Of a DNA stretch of 64,000 bases, positions 9,205 to 19,000 are shown piece after piece. Below the pieces are notes generated by a model that ran no database searches, was not told the origin of the DNA, and saw only the letters and a list, made by a program, of their open reading frames with translations. This DNA is from Allomuricauda sp. F6463D (GTDB lineage Bacteria; Bacteroidota; Bacteroidia; Flavobacteriales; Flavobacteriaceae): positions 1,054,001 through 1,118,000 of the forward strand of contig NZ_JALKAN010000002.1 of NCBI RefSeq assembly GCF_023015965.1. Reading direction: 5' to 3'. The stretch's first letter is position 1, and every line of letters starts with the position of its first letter. A program made the position numbers and the translations under genes.

Positions 9205-10016
9205 TCTATGGTTATTGCCTCTAATTCTTTAATTTCTTGCTTGTCCTTGTTTTCTAAGAGATATACATTTTTGATATTGGCCATATCACTGAAAAGTTCA
9301 ACGTCAATATTGTAAAAACTTTGGGAGGCGTTAAGGTCGTATTTTTTAATGACCCCCACAGGTACGTTCTCCGGAAAAATACTGGACATGCCCCCTGTAA
9401 CAATAGTATCGCCCACCACCAGCGGAACCAACCGTGGGATATCGATGAGTTGGGCTACAGTATAATCTTTAGTGTCCCATATCAAAGAACCAAAATATTC
9501 CGTTCCCTTGATTTTGGCATTGATATTTGATTTTGTATTGAGCACACTTTGAACTGTGGAGAAATTATTGGAGACGTTCTCCACAATTCCTAAAATACCA
9601 TCCGTTGTGATTACTCCCATATCCTGATGGACTCCATCATTCTTTCCTTTGTTGATGGTGACATAGTTTCGTGGCGAATTAAAACTGTTCTTGATCAATT
9701 TAGCACTCAACACTTCATATACTACCAAGGTTGAGTCCAATGAGTTTGTAATGGTATCATCCGGGGTGTTGAACAATAACTTACGTAACTGCTGGTTTTC
9801 TTCCACCAATCTATGGTTCTCTTCCTGTAAGTTAAAATAAGAAGAAACATCAGAGCCGGTACCATAAATGCTGCCAGTGACCCATTTAGATGAATTGAAA
9901 AATTTAGATTGATGATACGAATGTGACCTAATGGTCATCACCAATGAGATAAACGCAAAAAAGGCATATAAAAATGCATTTCGATAACGTAAGACAAAAT
10001 TGATGATGCGTTGCAT
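9201..10016 (-). CDS. mreC: Rod-shape-determining protein MreC
   Basis: Bitopic scaffold protein that links cytoplasmic MreB filaments to the periplasmic synthesis enzymes. It has an N-terminal transmembrane helix (about residues 10-27), then a coiled-coil segment (YFNLQEENHRLVEENQQLRKLL), then the two beta-barrel periplasmic domain with the signature NKGKNDGVHQDMGVITTDGILGIV. The 271-residue length is normal. The gene lies 65 bases after mreB and overlaps mreD by four bases. Confidence 0.96.
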   Translation of the reverse strand: MQRIINFVLRYRNAFLYAFFAFISLVMTIRSHSYHQSKFFNSSKWVTGSIYGTGSDVSSYFNLQEENHRLVEENQQLRKLLFNTPDDTITNSLDSTLVVYEVLSAKLIKNSFNSPRNYVTINKGKNDGVHQDMGVITTDGILGIVENVSNNFSTVQSVLNTKSNINAKIKGTEYFGSLIWDTKDYTVAQLIDIPRLVPLVVGDTIVTGGMSSIFPENVPVGVIKKYDLNASQSFYNIDVELFSDMANIKNVYLLENKDKQEIKELEAITIE

Positions 10017-10081
10017 GCAATCGTATCGTTAAGAAAGTTTTTGAACCCCTTGAAGGTAATGGAACTGTTGGAAATACAGCT

Positions 10082-11110
10082 CTATTTTATTAAAATACTT
10101 TTATACCGTTCAATGTTTTTAAGTGCAATTCCTGTACCTCGAACAACAGCTCTTAAAGGATCTTCAGCAATATATACCGGCAAATCTGTCTTTTGAGAAA
10201 GTCTTCTGTCCAAACCTCTTAACATAGACCCTCCACCTGCAAGATAAATTCCAGTATTGTAAATATCTGCCGCAAGTTCTGGTGGCGTTTGGGATAAGGT
10301 TTCCATAACCGCATCCTCTACTCTTAGGATACTTTTATCCAATGCCTTTGCAATTTCTCGGTAAGAAACATGCACCTGTTTTGGTTTTCCTGTCAACAAA
10401 TCACGGCCTTGGATCGATTTGTCCTCTGGAGGGGATTTTAAATCCTCTGTTGCTGAACCAATTTCTATTTTTATAGCCTCTGCAGTACTTTCCCCAACAT
10501 ATAGATTATGTTGTGTTCGCATGTAATAAATAATATCGTTGGTGAATACATCACCTGCAATTTTTACCGATTTGTCACAAACAATACCTCCAAGTGCTAT
10601 TACCGCAATTTCTGTTGTACCACCACCTATATCCACAATCATGTTTCCTTTCGGTTGCATAATGTCCAAGCCAATACCTATGGCAGCTGCCATGGGCTCG
10701 TGGATTAAGTATACTTCTTTGCCGTTTACCCGTTCTGCAGATTCACGAACAGCACGCATCTCCACTTCGGTAATACCAGATGGAATACAAATGACCATTC
10801 GAAGCGCCGGAGGAAACCATTTTTTCTTCAACGCCGGAATGCTCTTGATCATCATGTTCATCATTTTTTCAGAAGCATCGAAGTCGGCAATTACCCCATC
10901 TTTCAATGGTCGTATGGTTTTGATGTTTTCATGGGTCTTTCCTTGCATCATATTGGCTTCGCGACCAACCGCGATAATTTTCCCACTAACGCGGTCCCTT
11001 GCCACGATGGAAGGACTGTCGACCACCACCTTGTCCATGTGGATGATCAGGGTATTTGCGGTACCAAGGTCAATGGCTATCTCCTCGGTCATGAAATCAA
11101 AGAATCCCAT
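10082..11110 (-). CDS. mreB: Rod-shape-determining actin homologue MreB
   Basis: Actin-fold ATPase that forms membrane-bound filaments to guide cell-wall elongation. The N-terminus IAIDLGTANTLI is the phosphate-1 loop, VDIGGGTTEIAV the phosphate-2 loop, and GIYLAGGGSMLRGL the adenosine loop. At 342 residues it is full length. It follows purH by 56 bases on the same strand and heads the mreBCD-mrdA-rodA group, so purH and the mre genes may share a transcript. Confidence 0.97.
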   Translation of the reverse strand: MGFFDFMTEEIAIDLGTANTLIIHMDKVVVDSPSIVARDRVSGKIIAVGREANMMQGKTHENIKTIRPLKDGVIADFDASEKMMNMMIKSIPALKKKWFPPALRMVICIPSGITEVEMRAVRESAERVNGKEVYLIHEPMAAAIGIGLDIMQPKGNMIVDIGGGTTEIAVIALGGIVCDKSVKIAGDVFTNDIIYYMRTQHNLYVGESTAEAIKIEIGSATEDLKSPPEDKSIQGRDLLTGKPKQVHVSYREIAKALDKSILRVEDAVMETLSQTPPELAADIYNTGIYLAGGGSMLRGLDRRLSQKTDLPVYIAEDPLRAVVRGTGIALKNIERYKSILIK

Positions 11111-11166
11111 AAAAATTATCTGTTTTTCGGATTAACGGTAAAAAAATATCGGCTAAAGTACTAAAA

Positions 11167-12696
11167 TTAATGTTTAAAATGCCTAGTACCAGTCATCACC
11201 ATCGCCAATCCGTTTTCATTGCAATAATCAATGCTCAATTGATCTTTTATGGAGCCACCAGGTTGTATCACACTTTTTATACCAGCTTTGTCTGCAATTT
11301 CCACACAATCAGGGAACGGGAAAAAGGCATCACTGGCCATTACGGCGTCATTTAAATCAAAATTGAAAGATTGTGCTTTATGAATCGCTTGGTTCAAAGC
11401 ATCTACTCGTGAAGTTTGCCCTGTTCCGCTAGCGCACAGTTGTTTGTTCTTCGCCAGAACAATGGTATTACTTTTGGTATGCTTGCATAATTTTGAGGCA
11501 AATATCAAATCTTCGATATCTTCAGGACTAGGCTTATTATCTGTTACAGGATTGAGGTCCTCTTTGGTATCAGTTTTATAGTCCTTATCTTGAACCAAAA
11601 CACCGTTCAAACAAGTTCTCACCAAAGTGTCTGGCAATGCTGTTTCGTTTTGTATTAGGATGATTCTGTTCTTCTTGCCCTTTAAAATTTCCAGAGCCTC
11701 ATCAGAATAGCTAGGGGCAATAACCACTTCACAAAACAATTTGTGAATTTCTTCGGCCGTAGGCTTATCAATTTCAACATTGGAAATCAAAATACCACCA
11801 AAGGCAGAAACCGGATCGCCTGCCAACGCATCCACATAAGCTTGATGTATGGTGCTACGAGTGGCCAAACCACAAGCATTATTATGTTTTAGGATAGCGA
11901 AAGTTGGGTCGTCGTTTTTAAATTCTCCCATTAGATTTACAGCGGCATCAACATCCAACAGGTTGTTGTAGGAGAGCTCCTTTCCGTGAAGTTTGGAGAA
12001 CATAGCTTCAAAATCGCCAAAGAAAAATCCTTTTTGGTGTGGGTTTTCTCCATAACGCAAAACCTGACCTTTAGTCTCACTTATTTTCAATACTGTCTCT
12101 ACTTTTTCTTTGTTGAAGTAGTTGAAAATAGCAGTGTCATAATGTGAAGAAATGTTGAAGGCTTTGGCGGCAAAACGTTTGCGATCTTCCAAAGTAGTGC
12201 TTCCATTACCATCAGAAATCACGTTTAGAAACTCCTCATAATCCTCCATGGAAGAAACACAGAGTACATCCTTAAAGTTTTTGGCTGCTGCCCTGATCAA
12301 GGAAATTCCACCAATATCTATTTTCTCAATAATATCTTGTTCCGATGCGCCGCTGGCAACGGTTTTTTCGAAAGGGTAGAGGTCTACGATCACAATATCC
12401 AGTTGTGGAATTTCGAATTCCTCCATTTGGGCAACATCACTTTCATTGTCCTGCCTGTTCAAAATGCCTCCAAAAACTTTGGGGTGCAAAGTTTTTACAC
12501 GACCTCCCAAAATGGATGGGTAGCTGGTCACATCTTCTACAGGTACCACGTCGATACCGAGGTCACGGATAAACTTTTCGGTACCCCCTGTGGAATAAAG
12601 GGTTACACCTAGTTCGTCCAGTTTTTTCACAATAGGTTCAAGTCCATCTTTATGAAATACGGAAATTAATGCGGCAGCGGCTTTTTTGGTAGTCAT
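11167..12696 (-). CDS. purH: Bifunctional AICAR transformylase / IMP cyclohydrolase
   Basis: Catalyses the last two steps of IMP synthesis. The N-terminal MGS-like cyclohydrolase domain carries LGVTLYSTGGTEKFI and TLHPKVFGGIL. The C-terminal formyltransferase domain has RYGENPHQKG, the catalytic KHNNACGLA (usually KHxNPCG), VSAFGGI, and near the end QPGGSIKD and VMTGTRHFKH. Length 509 residues is normal. It is the first gene of the minus-strand purH-mreB cluster, an arrangement common in this family of bacteria. No purine riboswitch is visible in the upstream 90 bases. Confidence 0.97.
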   Translation of the reverse strand: MTTKKAAAALISVFHKDGLEPIVKKLDELGVTLYSTGGTEKFIRDLGIDVVPVEDVTSYPSILGGRVKTLHPKVFGGILNRQDNESDVAQMEEFEIPQLDIVIVDLYPFEKTVASGASEQDIIEKIDIGGISLIRAAAKNFKDVLCVSSMEDYEEFLNVISDGNGSTTLEDRKRFAAKAFNISSHYDTAIFNYFNKEKVETVLKISETKGQVLRYGENPHQKGFFFGDFEAMFSKLHGKELSYNNLLDVDAAVNLMGEFKNDDPTFAILKHNNACGLATRSTIHQAYVDALAGDPVSAFGGILISNVEIDKPTAEEIHKLFCEVVIAPSYSDEALEILKGKKNRIILIQNETALPDTLVRTCLNGVLVQDKDYKTDTKEDLNPVTDNKPSPEDIEDLIFASKLCKHTKSNTIVLAKNKQLCASGTGQTSRVDALNQAIHKAQSFNFDLNDAVMASDAFFPFPDCVEIADKAGIKSVIQPGGSIKDQLSIDYCNENGLAMVMTGTRHFKH

Positions 12697-12789
12697 TTTG
12701 TGTGTCTTAAAATCAATTTATTAAGCGCACAAAAGTACTTTTTTTGAACCTAAAAAGCAGAAGGGTTTATCAACAAATTACCAGAAGTT

Positions 12790-13242
12790 TTACAGAATTT
12801 TTGCTACTTTACTATTGACGAATTCCAAAAAGCGTTCATCTTCCTCTGTAAATGGGTCGGGAGTATTGGAGTCAATATCGATTTGGCCCACATTTTCACC
12901 ATTCACGAACAAGGGGACCACAATCTCTGCTTTTACCGTTATGCTACATGCAATATAATTGTCTTGGGCGCCCACATCGGGTACAACAAAGTTCTCATTG
13001 CTGACGGCAACCTGACCGCAAATACCTTTTCCAAAAGGGATTATGGTGTGGTCGGTTGGAGCACCGGCGTAAGGACCAAGTTTCAACTCGTTCTTATCCC
13101 CATTTTTAAAATAAAACCCGACCCAGTCATAATGGTCTACGTTCTTGCGTAAAAGTTCACAGATTTCACCTAAACGGGCTTCCACTAATTTGTCTTCTGT
13201 TTGGACAATTTCAAGAATCTTGGGTTCCAATGATTTTAGCAT
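12790..13242 (-). CDS. GAF-domain protein, free-methionine-R-sulfoxide reductase-like
   Basis: A single GAF domain of the fRMsr type, which reduces free methionine-(R)-sulfoxide in the cytoplasm. Recognisable elements are YDWVGFYF, GPYAGAP, IPFGKGICG, DNYIACS and the C-terminal GQIDIDS. I placed the start at the ATG 13240-13242 (MLKSLEPK, 150 residues), since the frame extends upstream only to a weak TTG. Two of the three family cysteines remain, C75 in GKGICG and C99 in YIACS; the first one, expected in the segment before IPFGKG, is replaced. Two-cysteine members may still be active, so function is likely but not certain. It is transcribed divergently from the metal island. Confidence 0.88.
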   Translation of the reverse strand: MLKSLEPKILEIVQTEDKLVEARLGEICELLRKNVDHYDWVGFYFKNGDKNELKLGPYAGAPTDHTIIPFGKGICGQVAVSNENFVVPDVGAQDNYIACSITVKAEIVVPLFVNGENVGQIDIDSNTPDPFTEEDERFLEFVNSKVAKIL

Positions 13243-13333
13243 GGCGATTTTTTTGCAAAGGTATTGAATAGTGGATTTGTTCGACAAAGGAAATTAAACT
13301 TACAGATATTAAAAAGGATAAACTTTTGTTAAG

Positions 13334-13366
13334 TGAAGCGCTTCAAAACGATATTTTGTAAATTTG
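13334..13366 (+). promoter_or_regulatory. Palindrome and -7-like box ahead of the metal island
   Basis: The perfect 12-base palindrome TGAAGCGCTTCA (13334-13345) lies 28 bases upstream of the first ATG of the metal island. It is followed by TAAATTTG (13359-13366), an exact TAnnTTTG -7 box. The box ends 7 bases before the ATG, so a transcript from it would be nearly leaderless. The palindrome would suit a dimeric regulator, but which one is unknown. No TTG lies at the expected -33 distance. Confidence 0.35.
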
Positions 13367-13373
13367 CTTTTCA

Positions 13374-13784
13374 ATGAAGCAGATTTTACATCAAATAGTA
13401 TCTATTGCGATGGCCATTTTGGTTCTTGCTTCTACCGTTTCTTGGACGGTGGACAAGCACTTTTGTATGGGCCGTTTAATGGATATTTCCTTTTTTGCCC
13501 ATGCGGAAGATTGTGGTATGGAAGCTGCTATTGCTTTAATGGATGATGAAGACATTCAAAATCCATGTTGTGAAGATGAATCGTTTACGATAAAAGGACA
13601 GAATGACCTTAAACTTTCATTGAGCAATTTGGATTTGGACCATCAAATCTTTTTGGTGGCCTTTGTACAATCTTACATTGAACTTTTTGCTCCGTTGGAT
13701 AAACTTCCTATCTCCAACGAAAAATATCCACCTCCTATCTTGGTCAAGGACATTCATGTTCTGGATCAAGTTTTCTTGATTTGA
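13374..13784 (+). CDS. HYC_CC_PP family secreted protein, first gene of the metal island
   Basis: A 136-residue exported protein with an N-terminal signal helix (about residues 7-25). It shows the three landmarks of the HYC_CC_PP family of Bacteroidetes: HFC near the N-terminus (KHFCMGR), a CC pair in NPCCEDE, and a PP pair close to the C-terminus (KYPPPIL). The biochemical role is not known to me. These proteins are generally found beside TonB-dependent receptors and metal exporters. Here the receptor follows after 91 bases, which supports a role in handling copper or another soft metal in the periplasm. The cysteines and histidines could be metal ligands. Confidence 0.82.
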   Translation: MKQILHQIVSIAMAILVLASTVSWTVDKHFCMGRLMDISFFAHAEDCGMEAAIALMDDEDIQNPCCEDESFTIKGQNDLKLSLSNLDLDHQIFLVAFVQSYIELFAPLDKLPISNEKYPPPILVKDIHVLDQVFLI

Positions 13785-13875
13785 TTTTTTGGATTAGAAC
13801 CATTTACCCGTCTCAATTTTGATTCGGGCGCAACGCATGTTGTTCAATTATTTCTAATTCAATTATATCATTTTA

Positions 13876-16111
13876 ATGAAAACATATTTGATTATATTTT
13901 TTTGTCTACCATTGTTGGCAAGTGCCCAAGATGCCATTCAAGGTATGGTGATGGAGGCAAATCCCCAAAACAAACATATTGGTCTGTCAGGGGCGAACGT
14001 GTACTGGCAAGGTTCTCCAATTGGGACTATGACCAAAGAAGATGGAATGTTCAGCATTCCTTACTCCAAAGACTATAATAAGCTCATTATTAGTTTTATT
14101 GGATTTAAAACAGATACGCTCACCATAAACGAGCCGAAAATGGTGCATCATTGGCTACAACCATCCAATGAACTGGATGAGGTTGTGGTGGAACAGAAAA
14201 AAGAAGCAGTGCAAAAATCCTTCTTTTCAGCGCAAAATGTGGTAACGGTGAACAGTGCCGAACTATTGAAGGCTGCCTGTTGCAACCTTTCGGAGAGTTT
14301 TGAGACAAACCCAGCTATTGATGTCAATTTTAATGATGCTCTAACGGGAACCAAGCAAATAGAAATGTTGGGGCTTACCAGTCCGTATTTGTTGATTACC
14401 CAAGAGAACATCCCAATGGTTCGCGGAGCCTCCCAAGCATTTGGGCTCACATTTACCCCCGGAACATGGGTGGAGAGCATCCAGATTACCAAAGGCGCAG
14501 GAAGTGTAGTGAATGGATATGAAAGTATCTCGGGCCAAATCAATACCGAACTTCAAAAACCACTTACCGATTCACGGATTTTTGTGAACGGTTATGGAAA
14601 TCTTAATGGAAGACTGGAGTTGAACACCCATTTCAACACTAAAATATCGGATAAATGGAGTACAGGACTATATGTTCATGGAAACCGAAGGGATGCTGAA
14701 GTGGATAATAACGACGATGGTTTTTTGGATAATCCTTTGTCCAATCAAATCAATGTGATGAACCGCTGGCAATATCAAAACCCGGAAACAGGTTGGGTAA
14801 GCTTTATCAATTTTCGCTTTTTAAATGATGAAAAACAAATTGGGGAAACTGCTTTTGACCCGGATACGGACAAGTTTACCACCAATGCATGGGGCAGCGA
14901 AATAGATACGCAAAGGTTTGATGGTTCTGTGAAGTTGGGATATGTATTCCCGGATTTGCCTTTCCAAAGTTTTGGGTTTCAAGCATCGTACAGCCACCAT
15001 GCCCAGGATTCCTATTATGGTTTCAATACTTACGATATTGATCATGAGAGTATGTATTCCAACCTGATTTTTAATTCAATTATAGGGAACACAAAACATA
15101 AGTTCAAAACAGGGATATCTTTTGCCTATGATGGGTATGATGAATTGGTGAACAATCAAACTATTTGCAAGGTCCGATAGGTCGGCAGGAGCGTTTTTTG
15201 AATATAGTTATACCAATTTGGAAAAATTGAGCCTCACCGCAGGTGCCCGTTTTGACACGCATAATAGACTCGGTAACTTCTTTACCCCACGATTGCACGT
15301 TCGCTATACGCCTTGGGAAAATGGTAGTTTTCGCGGTTCTTTTGGTTTAGGGAGGAGAGCGGCCAATATTTTTGCCGAAAATCAGAGAATGTTTGCTTCT
15401 TCTAGGACCATTCAGTTAAATGGCAATGGTGGAAATATTTATGGATTTGATGCTGAAAAAGCTGTGAATTTTGGATTTGGATTTATCCAGAAGTTTAATT
15501 TGTTCGAAAGACCGGGTGATTTTAGTATGGACTTTTATCGCACCGATTTTGAAAACCAGATTGTTGTGGACTGGGAAAATCCAAGAGAGGTTACTTTTTC
15601 GAATTTAGAAGGGGATAGTTATGCCAATAGTTTTCAAGTAGAATTGAACTATGAAGTTTTGCCCAAATTGGAAGTGCGTACCGCATATAAGTATTATGAT
15701 GTAAAAGCTGAGTATCAAACGGGTTTACTGCAAAAACCTTTGCAAGCAAAGCATCGATTTTTTACAAATTTGGGATATACCACGCAGCCTAAGGAGAATG
15801 GAGCGCAGTGGCGATTCGATTATACCTTCAATCTATTGGGAGAACAGCGTTTGCCAAGTACCGCTGCCAACCCTGCTGAATATCAATTGGGGGAGTATGC
15901 CGATGGATATAGCTTGATGAATGCCCAAGTGACCAAGGTATTCTCAAACACATTTGAGGTGTATGTTGGAGGAGAGAATTTGACTAATTTTAGACAATAT
16001 AATGCCATTTTGGGAGCGGATGACCCGTTCGGCAATTATTTTGATACAACAATTGTTTATGCTCCAATTTTTGGAAGAATGCTCTATATGGGCTTTAGAT
16101 TTAAAATTTAA
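13876..16111 (+). pseudogene. TonB-dependent receptor for a metal, interrupted by a +1 frameshift
   Basis: Outer-membrane receptor with signal peptide (residues 1-17), a carboxypeptidase-regulatory-like domain (about 20-90) and a plug domain containing LLKAACCNLSESFETNP, a CC-bearing segment typical of receptors next to heavy-metal genes. The frame from 13876 runs to a stop at 15178-15180, in the middle of the barrel. The rest of the barrel continues without a break in the next frame to 16111, ending in the aromatic-rich C-terminus MGFRFKI. Removing one base at about 15163 restores NNQTFARSDRSAGAFFEY through the junction, giving one receptor of about 744 residues. It is either a recent inactivating mutation or a sequencing error; no other decay is visible. 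Confidence 0.85.
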
Positions 16112-16129
16112 TCATTAAAAAATTATATT

Positions 16130-16501
16130 ATGAAAAATAGAATATTGGTTCTGGTTATAATGCTTGTTTCCATGGCGGGAATAGCTCAGGATAAAAACAA
16201 AAAAATGACCTTCGAGGTGAACGGTAAGTGTGAAATGTGCAAAATGCGCATCGAAAAAGCAGCTCTAGGTGTTTCTGGAGTAAAATATGCGACTTGGAGT
16301 ATCCCGACCCATCAATTGTCTTTGGTAATGGATGAACGCAAAACCAATTCGATGGAAATAAAATCTGCCATTGCAGCCGTTGGGCACGATACAAAAGAAT
16401 TAAAAGCTACTGAAGAAGCGTACATGAGTGTACACCCCTGTTGCAAGTATAGGGAAGATAATACGGATGATGGGTTAATCCATAAAAAAGAGAATCAATA
16501 A
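16130..16501 (+). CDS. Secreted heavy-metal-associated (HMA) domain protein
   Basis: A 123-residue exported protein: signal peptide to about residue 20 (SMAGIAQ), then one HMA ferredoxin-like fold with the metal-binding motif GKCEMCKMRIE (CxxC). The C-terminus carries an extra HPCCKY motif that could be a second site. It probably chelates or passes copper(I) or a similar ion in the periplasm. The stop codon is immediately followed by the copA start with no spacer, so the two are surely cotranscribed. It sits between the receptor and the exporter, consistent with a relay role. Confidence 0.88.
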   Translation: MKNRILVLVIMLVSMAGIAQDKNKKMTFEVNGKCEMCKMRIEKAALGVSGVKYATWSIPTHQLSLVMDERKTNSMEIKSAIAAVGHDTKELKATEEAYMSVHPCCKYREDNTDDGLIHKKENQ

Positions 16502-18997
16502 ATGAAACATACCTATCTCGTAACTGGAATGAGCTGTAATGGTTGTAGGAGCCATGTCGAGCAAACCTTATCCAAAGTAGTGGGTGTGATTTCGGCTGAT
16601 GTTGACCTTGAAAATGCCAAAGCGAGCATAGAAATGGAAGGTCACATCCCAATTGAAAAATTCCAAGAGGCCTTACAAAAGGATGGGGGGCGGTATGGTA
16701 TTCATGCACCGGGTCATCAACCTAAGCCTGAGAAGAAGAATAAACCAATTACCAATGGAACTGGAACCTATTATTGCCCAATGCAGTGTGAGGGAGATAA
16801 GACGTATGACAAGCCGGGCGATTGCCCAGTATGTGGAATGGACTTGGTCGAAGAGCAGATTTTAGGTTTAGGTTCGCAGGAAAAATGGACCTGTCCCATG
16901 CATCCAGAAGTAGTGGAAGACGGTCCGGGTTCTTGTCCAAAATGTGGGATGGATTTGGTGCCCATGGAACCGGAAGCCAGCTCGGAAGAAAAAACATATA
17001 AAAAACTGCTCAAAAAGTTTTGGATTGCACTTGCTTTCACCCTGCCCATTTTTTTCATTGCCATGAGCGATATGCTGTCCAATAATCCATTGCACAATAT
17101 TATGGCGCCTAAATATTGGAATTGGGTGCAGTTTGTTCTATCCCTTCCAGTAGTTTTTTATGCAACATGGATATTTTTTGAAAGAGCGTACAAAAGCATC
17201 AAAACATGGAACTTGAACATGTTTACATTGATAGGCATTGGTGCTGGAGTGGCTTTTGTTTTTAGTGTGTTCGGATTGTTGTTTCCTAGTTTTTTTCCAA
17301 ATCAATTCAAAGGAGAAACAGGCGCTGTGCATGTGTATTTTGAAGCAGCGACCGTTATTCTTACTCTTGTGCTTTTAGGGCAACTGCTAGAGGCCAGGGC
17401 CCATAGTAAAACCAATAATGCCATAAAGGAATTGTTGAAATTGGCTCCCAACAAGGCTATAAAAGTGGTGAATGGTGAAGACGTTGAGGTCAGTATCGAT
17501 GCTATTGAAAAAGGTGATGTTCTTCGGGTAAAACCAGGGGAGAAAATTCCTGTGGACGGGATTATAACCGAAGGTGAAACTTCGGTGGACGAGTCCATGA
17601 TTACTGGGGAGCCAATTCCCGTGGAGAAAATAGTGGAAGATAAAGTAAGCAGCGGCACCATAAACGGCAATCAATCCTTTTTGATGAAGGCGCAGAAGGT
17701 GGGCAGTGAGACCCTTCTTTCGCAAATTATTCAAATGGTGAACCAGGCCAGTAGAAGTCGAGCACCTATTCAAAACTTGGCAGATAAAGTATCCGCCTAT
17801 TTTGTACCTACGGTAGTGATTATTTCAATTTTGACTTTTGCAGTTTGGGTCATTTGGGGGCCACAGCCTGCCTATGGTTATGCTTTGATCAATGCTATAG
17901 CTGTTTTGATCATAGCCTGTCCATGCGCACTTGGTTTGGCAACTCCCATGTCCGTAATGGTCGGCGTGGGAAAGGGTGCTCAAAATGGGGTGTTGATCAA
18001 AAATGCGGAAGCCTTGGAGAAAATGGCCAAGGTGGAGACCTTGATTATTGATAAAACGGGGACTATCACCGAAGGTAGGCCTACTTTTGACCATTTGGAA
18101 ACGTTTTCGGATGATTGGTCTGAGCAAGATTTACTTCAATATATTGTTTCGGTAAATGCAAATAGTGAACACCCTTTGGCCCAAGCGACGGTGAAATATG
18201 GCAAAGAAAAAGGCATTGGAATTTTGAAAACCAAGTATTTTAATGCTGTTGCCGGTATGGGGGTAGAAGGAAAAATCAAAGATTCTGAAATCCATTTGGG
18301 GAATCTGAAGTTGATGAAAAAAGCCAATGTGGAAATTACCGAAGCAATGATAGGGAAGGTCAAAAAAGTACAAGAAGAAGGTAAAACTGTTTCGTATTTG
18401 GCTATTGATGGTAAGTGCCATGGTTTTGTGGCCATTGGGGACAAAATAAAAGATACCAGTGCTAAAGCCATCAAAGCAATTCAGGATAAAGGAATTTCTG
18501 TAATTATGCTTACTGGCGATAATGCCGTCACAGCAAAGGCAGTGGCCAAGGAATTGCATCTGGATGATTTTAAGGCAGAGAATCTCCCCGAGGACAAAAT
18601 GAAGGAAGTGGGGCGTCTTCAGAACGAAGGAAAGGTTGTGGCCATGGCCGGCGACGGAATAAATGATGCCCCTGCATTGGCCAAGAGCGATTTGGGCATT
18701 GCAATGGGCACGGGAACCGATGTGGCCATAGAGAGCGCCATGATCACTTTGGTAAAAGGAGACCTTCACGGTATTGTGAAAGCTCGAAACCTAAGTGAGG
18801 CCGTAATGCGAAACATCAAACAAAACTTATTTTTTGCATTGGTTTACAATACCATTGGAGTACCGGTTGCCGCTGGGATTTTGTATCCATTTTTTGGTAT
18901 CTTGCTCTCACCTATGATAGCTGCTTTGGCCATGAGTTTTAGCTCTGTATCGGTCATTGCGAATGCACTTAGGTTAAGAACAAAACCAATAGATTGA
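16502..18997 (+). CDS. copA: Copper-type P1B ATPase (heavy-metal exporter)
   Basis: P-type ATPase that pumps copper(I) or a related ion out of the cytoplasm. Order of parts: an N-terminal HMA domain with MSCNGC (C12, C15); two heavy-metal-binding zinc-ribbon-like modules, YYCPMQ...CPVCGMDL and WTCPMHP...CPKCGMDL; then the transmembrane core. The intramembrane CPC motif is C473-P474-C475 (ACPCALG), the phosphorylated aspartate is D517 in DKTGT, the ATP-binding HP motif is in SEHPLAQ, and the hinge is [13 protein letters not shown] plus the HMA domain favours copper over zinc. At 831 residues it is complete. Confidence 0.95.
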   Translation: MKHTYLVTGMSCNGCRSHVEQTLSKVVGVISADVDLENAKASIEMEGHIPIEKFQEALQKDGGRYGIHAPGHQPKPEKKNKPITNGTGTYYCPMQCEGDKTYDKPGDCPVCGMDLVEEQILGLGSQEKWTCPMHPEVVEDGPGSCPKCGMDLVPMEPEASSEEKTYKKLLKKFWIALAFTLPIFFIAMSDMLSNNPLHNIMAPKYWNWVQFVLSLPVVFYATWIFFERAYKSIKTWNLNMFTLIGIGAGVAFVFSVFGLLFPSFFPNQFKGETGAVHVYFEAATVILTLVLLGQLLEARAHSKTNNAIKELLKLAPNKAIKVVNGEDVEVSIDAIEKGDVLRVKPGEKIPVDGIITEGETSVDESMITGEPIPVEKIVEDKVSSGTINGNQSFLMKAQKVGSETLLSQIIQMVNQASRSRAPIQNLADKVSAYFVPTVVIISILTFAVWVIWGPQPAYGYALINAIAVLIIACPCALGLATPMSVMVGVGKGAQNGVLIKNAEALEKMAKVETLIIDKTGTITEGRPTFDHLETFSDDWSEQDLLQYIVSVNANSEHPLAQATVKYGKEKGIGILKTKYFNAVAGMGVEGKIKDSEIHLGNLKLMKKANVEITEAMIGKVKKVQEEGKTVSYLAIDGKCHGFVAIGDKIKDTSAKAIKAIQDKGISVIMLTGDNAVTAKAVAKELHLDDFKAENLPEDKMKEVGRLQNEGKVVAMAGDGINDAPALAKSDLGIAMGTGTDVAIESAMITLVKGDLHGIVKARNLSEAVMRNIKQNLFFALVYNTIGVPVAAGILYPFFGILLSPMIAALAMSFSSVSVIANALRLRTKPID

Positions 18998-19000
18998 CAA

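Noticed and set aside
10539-11135. Open frame on the plus strand opposite mreB
   Set aside because: Antisense shadow of mreB with low-complexity translation and no family match.
15218-16111. Second half of the TonB receptor as an independent gene
   Set aside because: The frame is open upstream of its first ATG back to the frameshift site and encodes the missing barrel strands; it has no signal peptide, so it is the rest of the broken gene.
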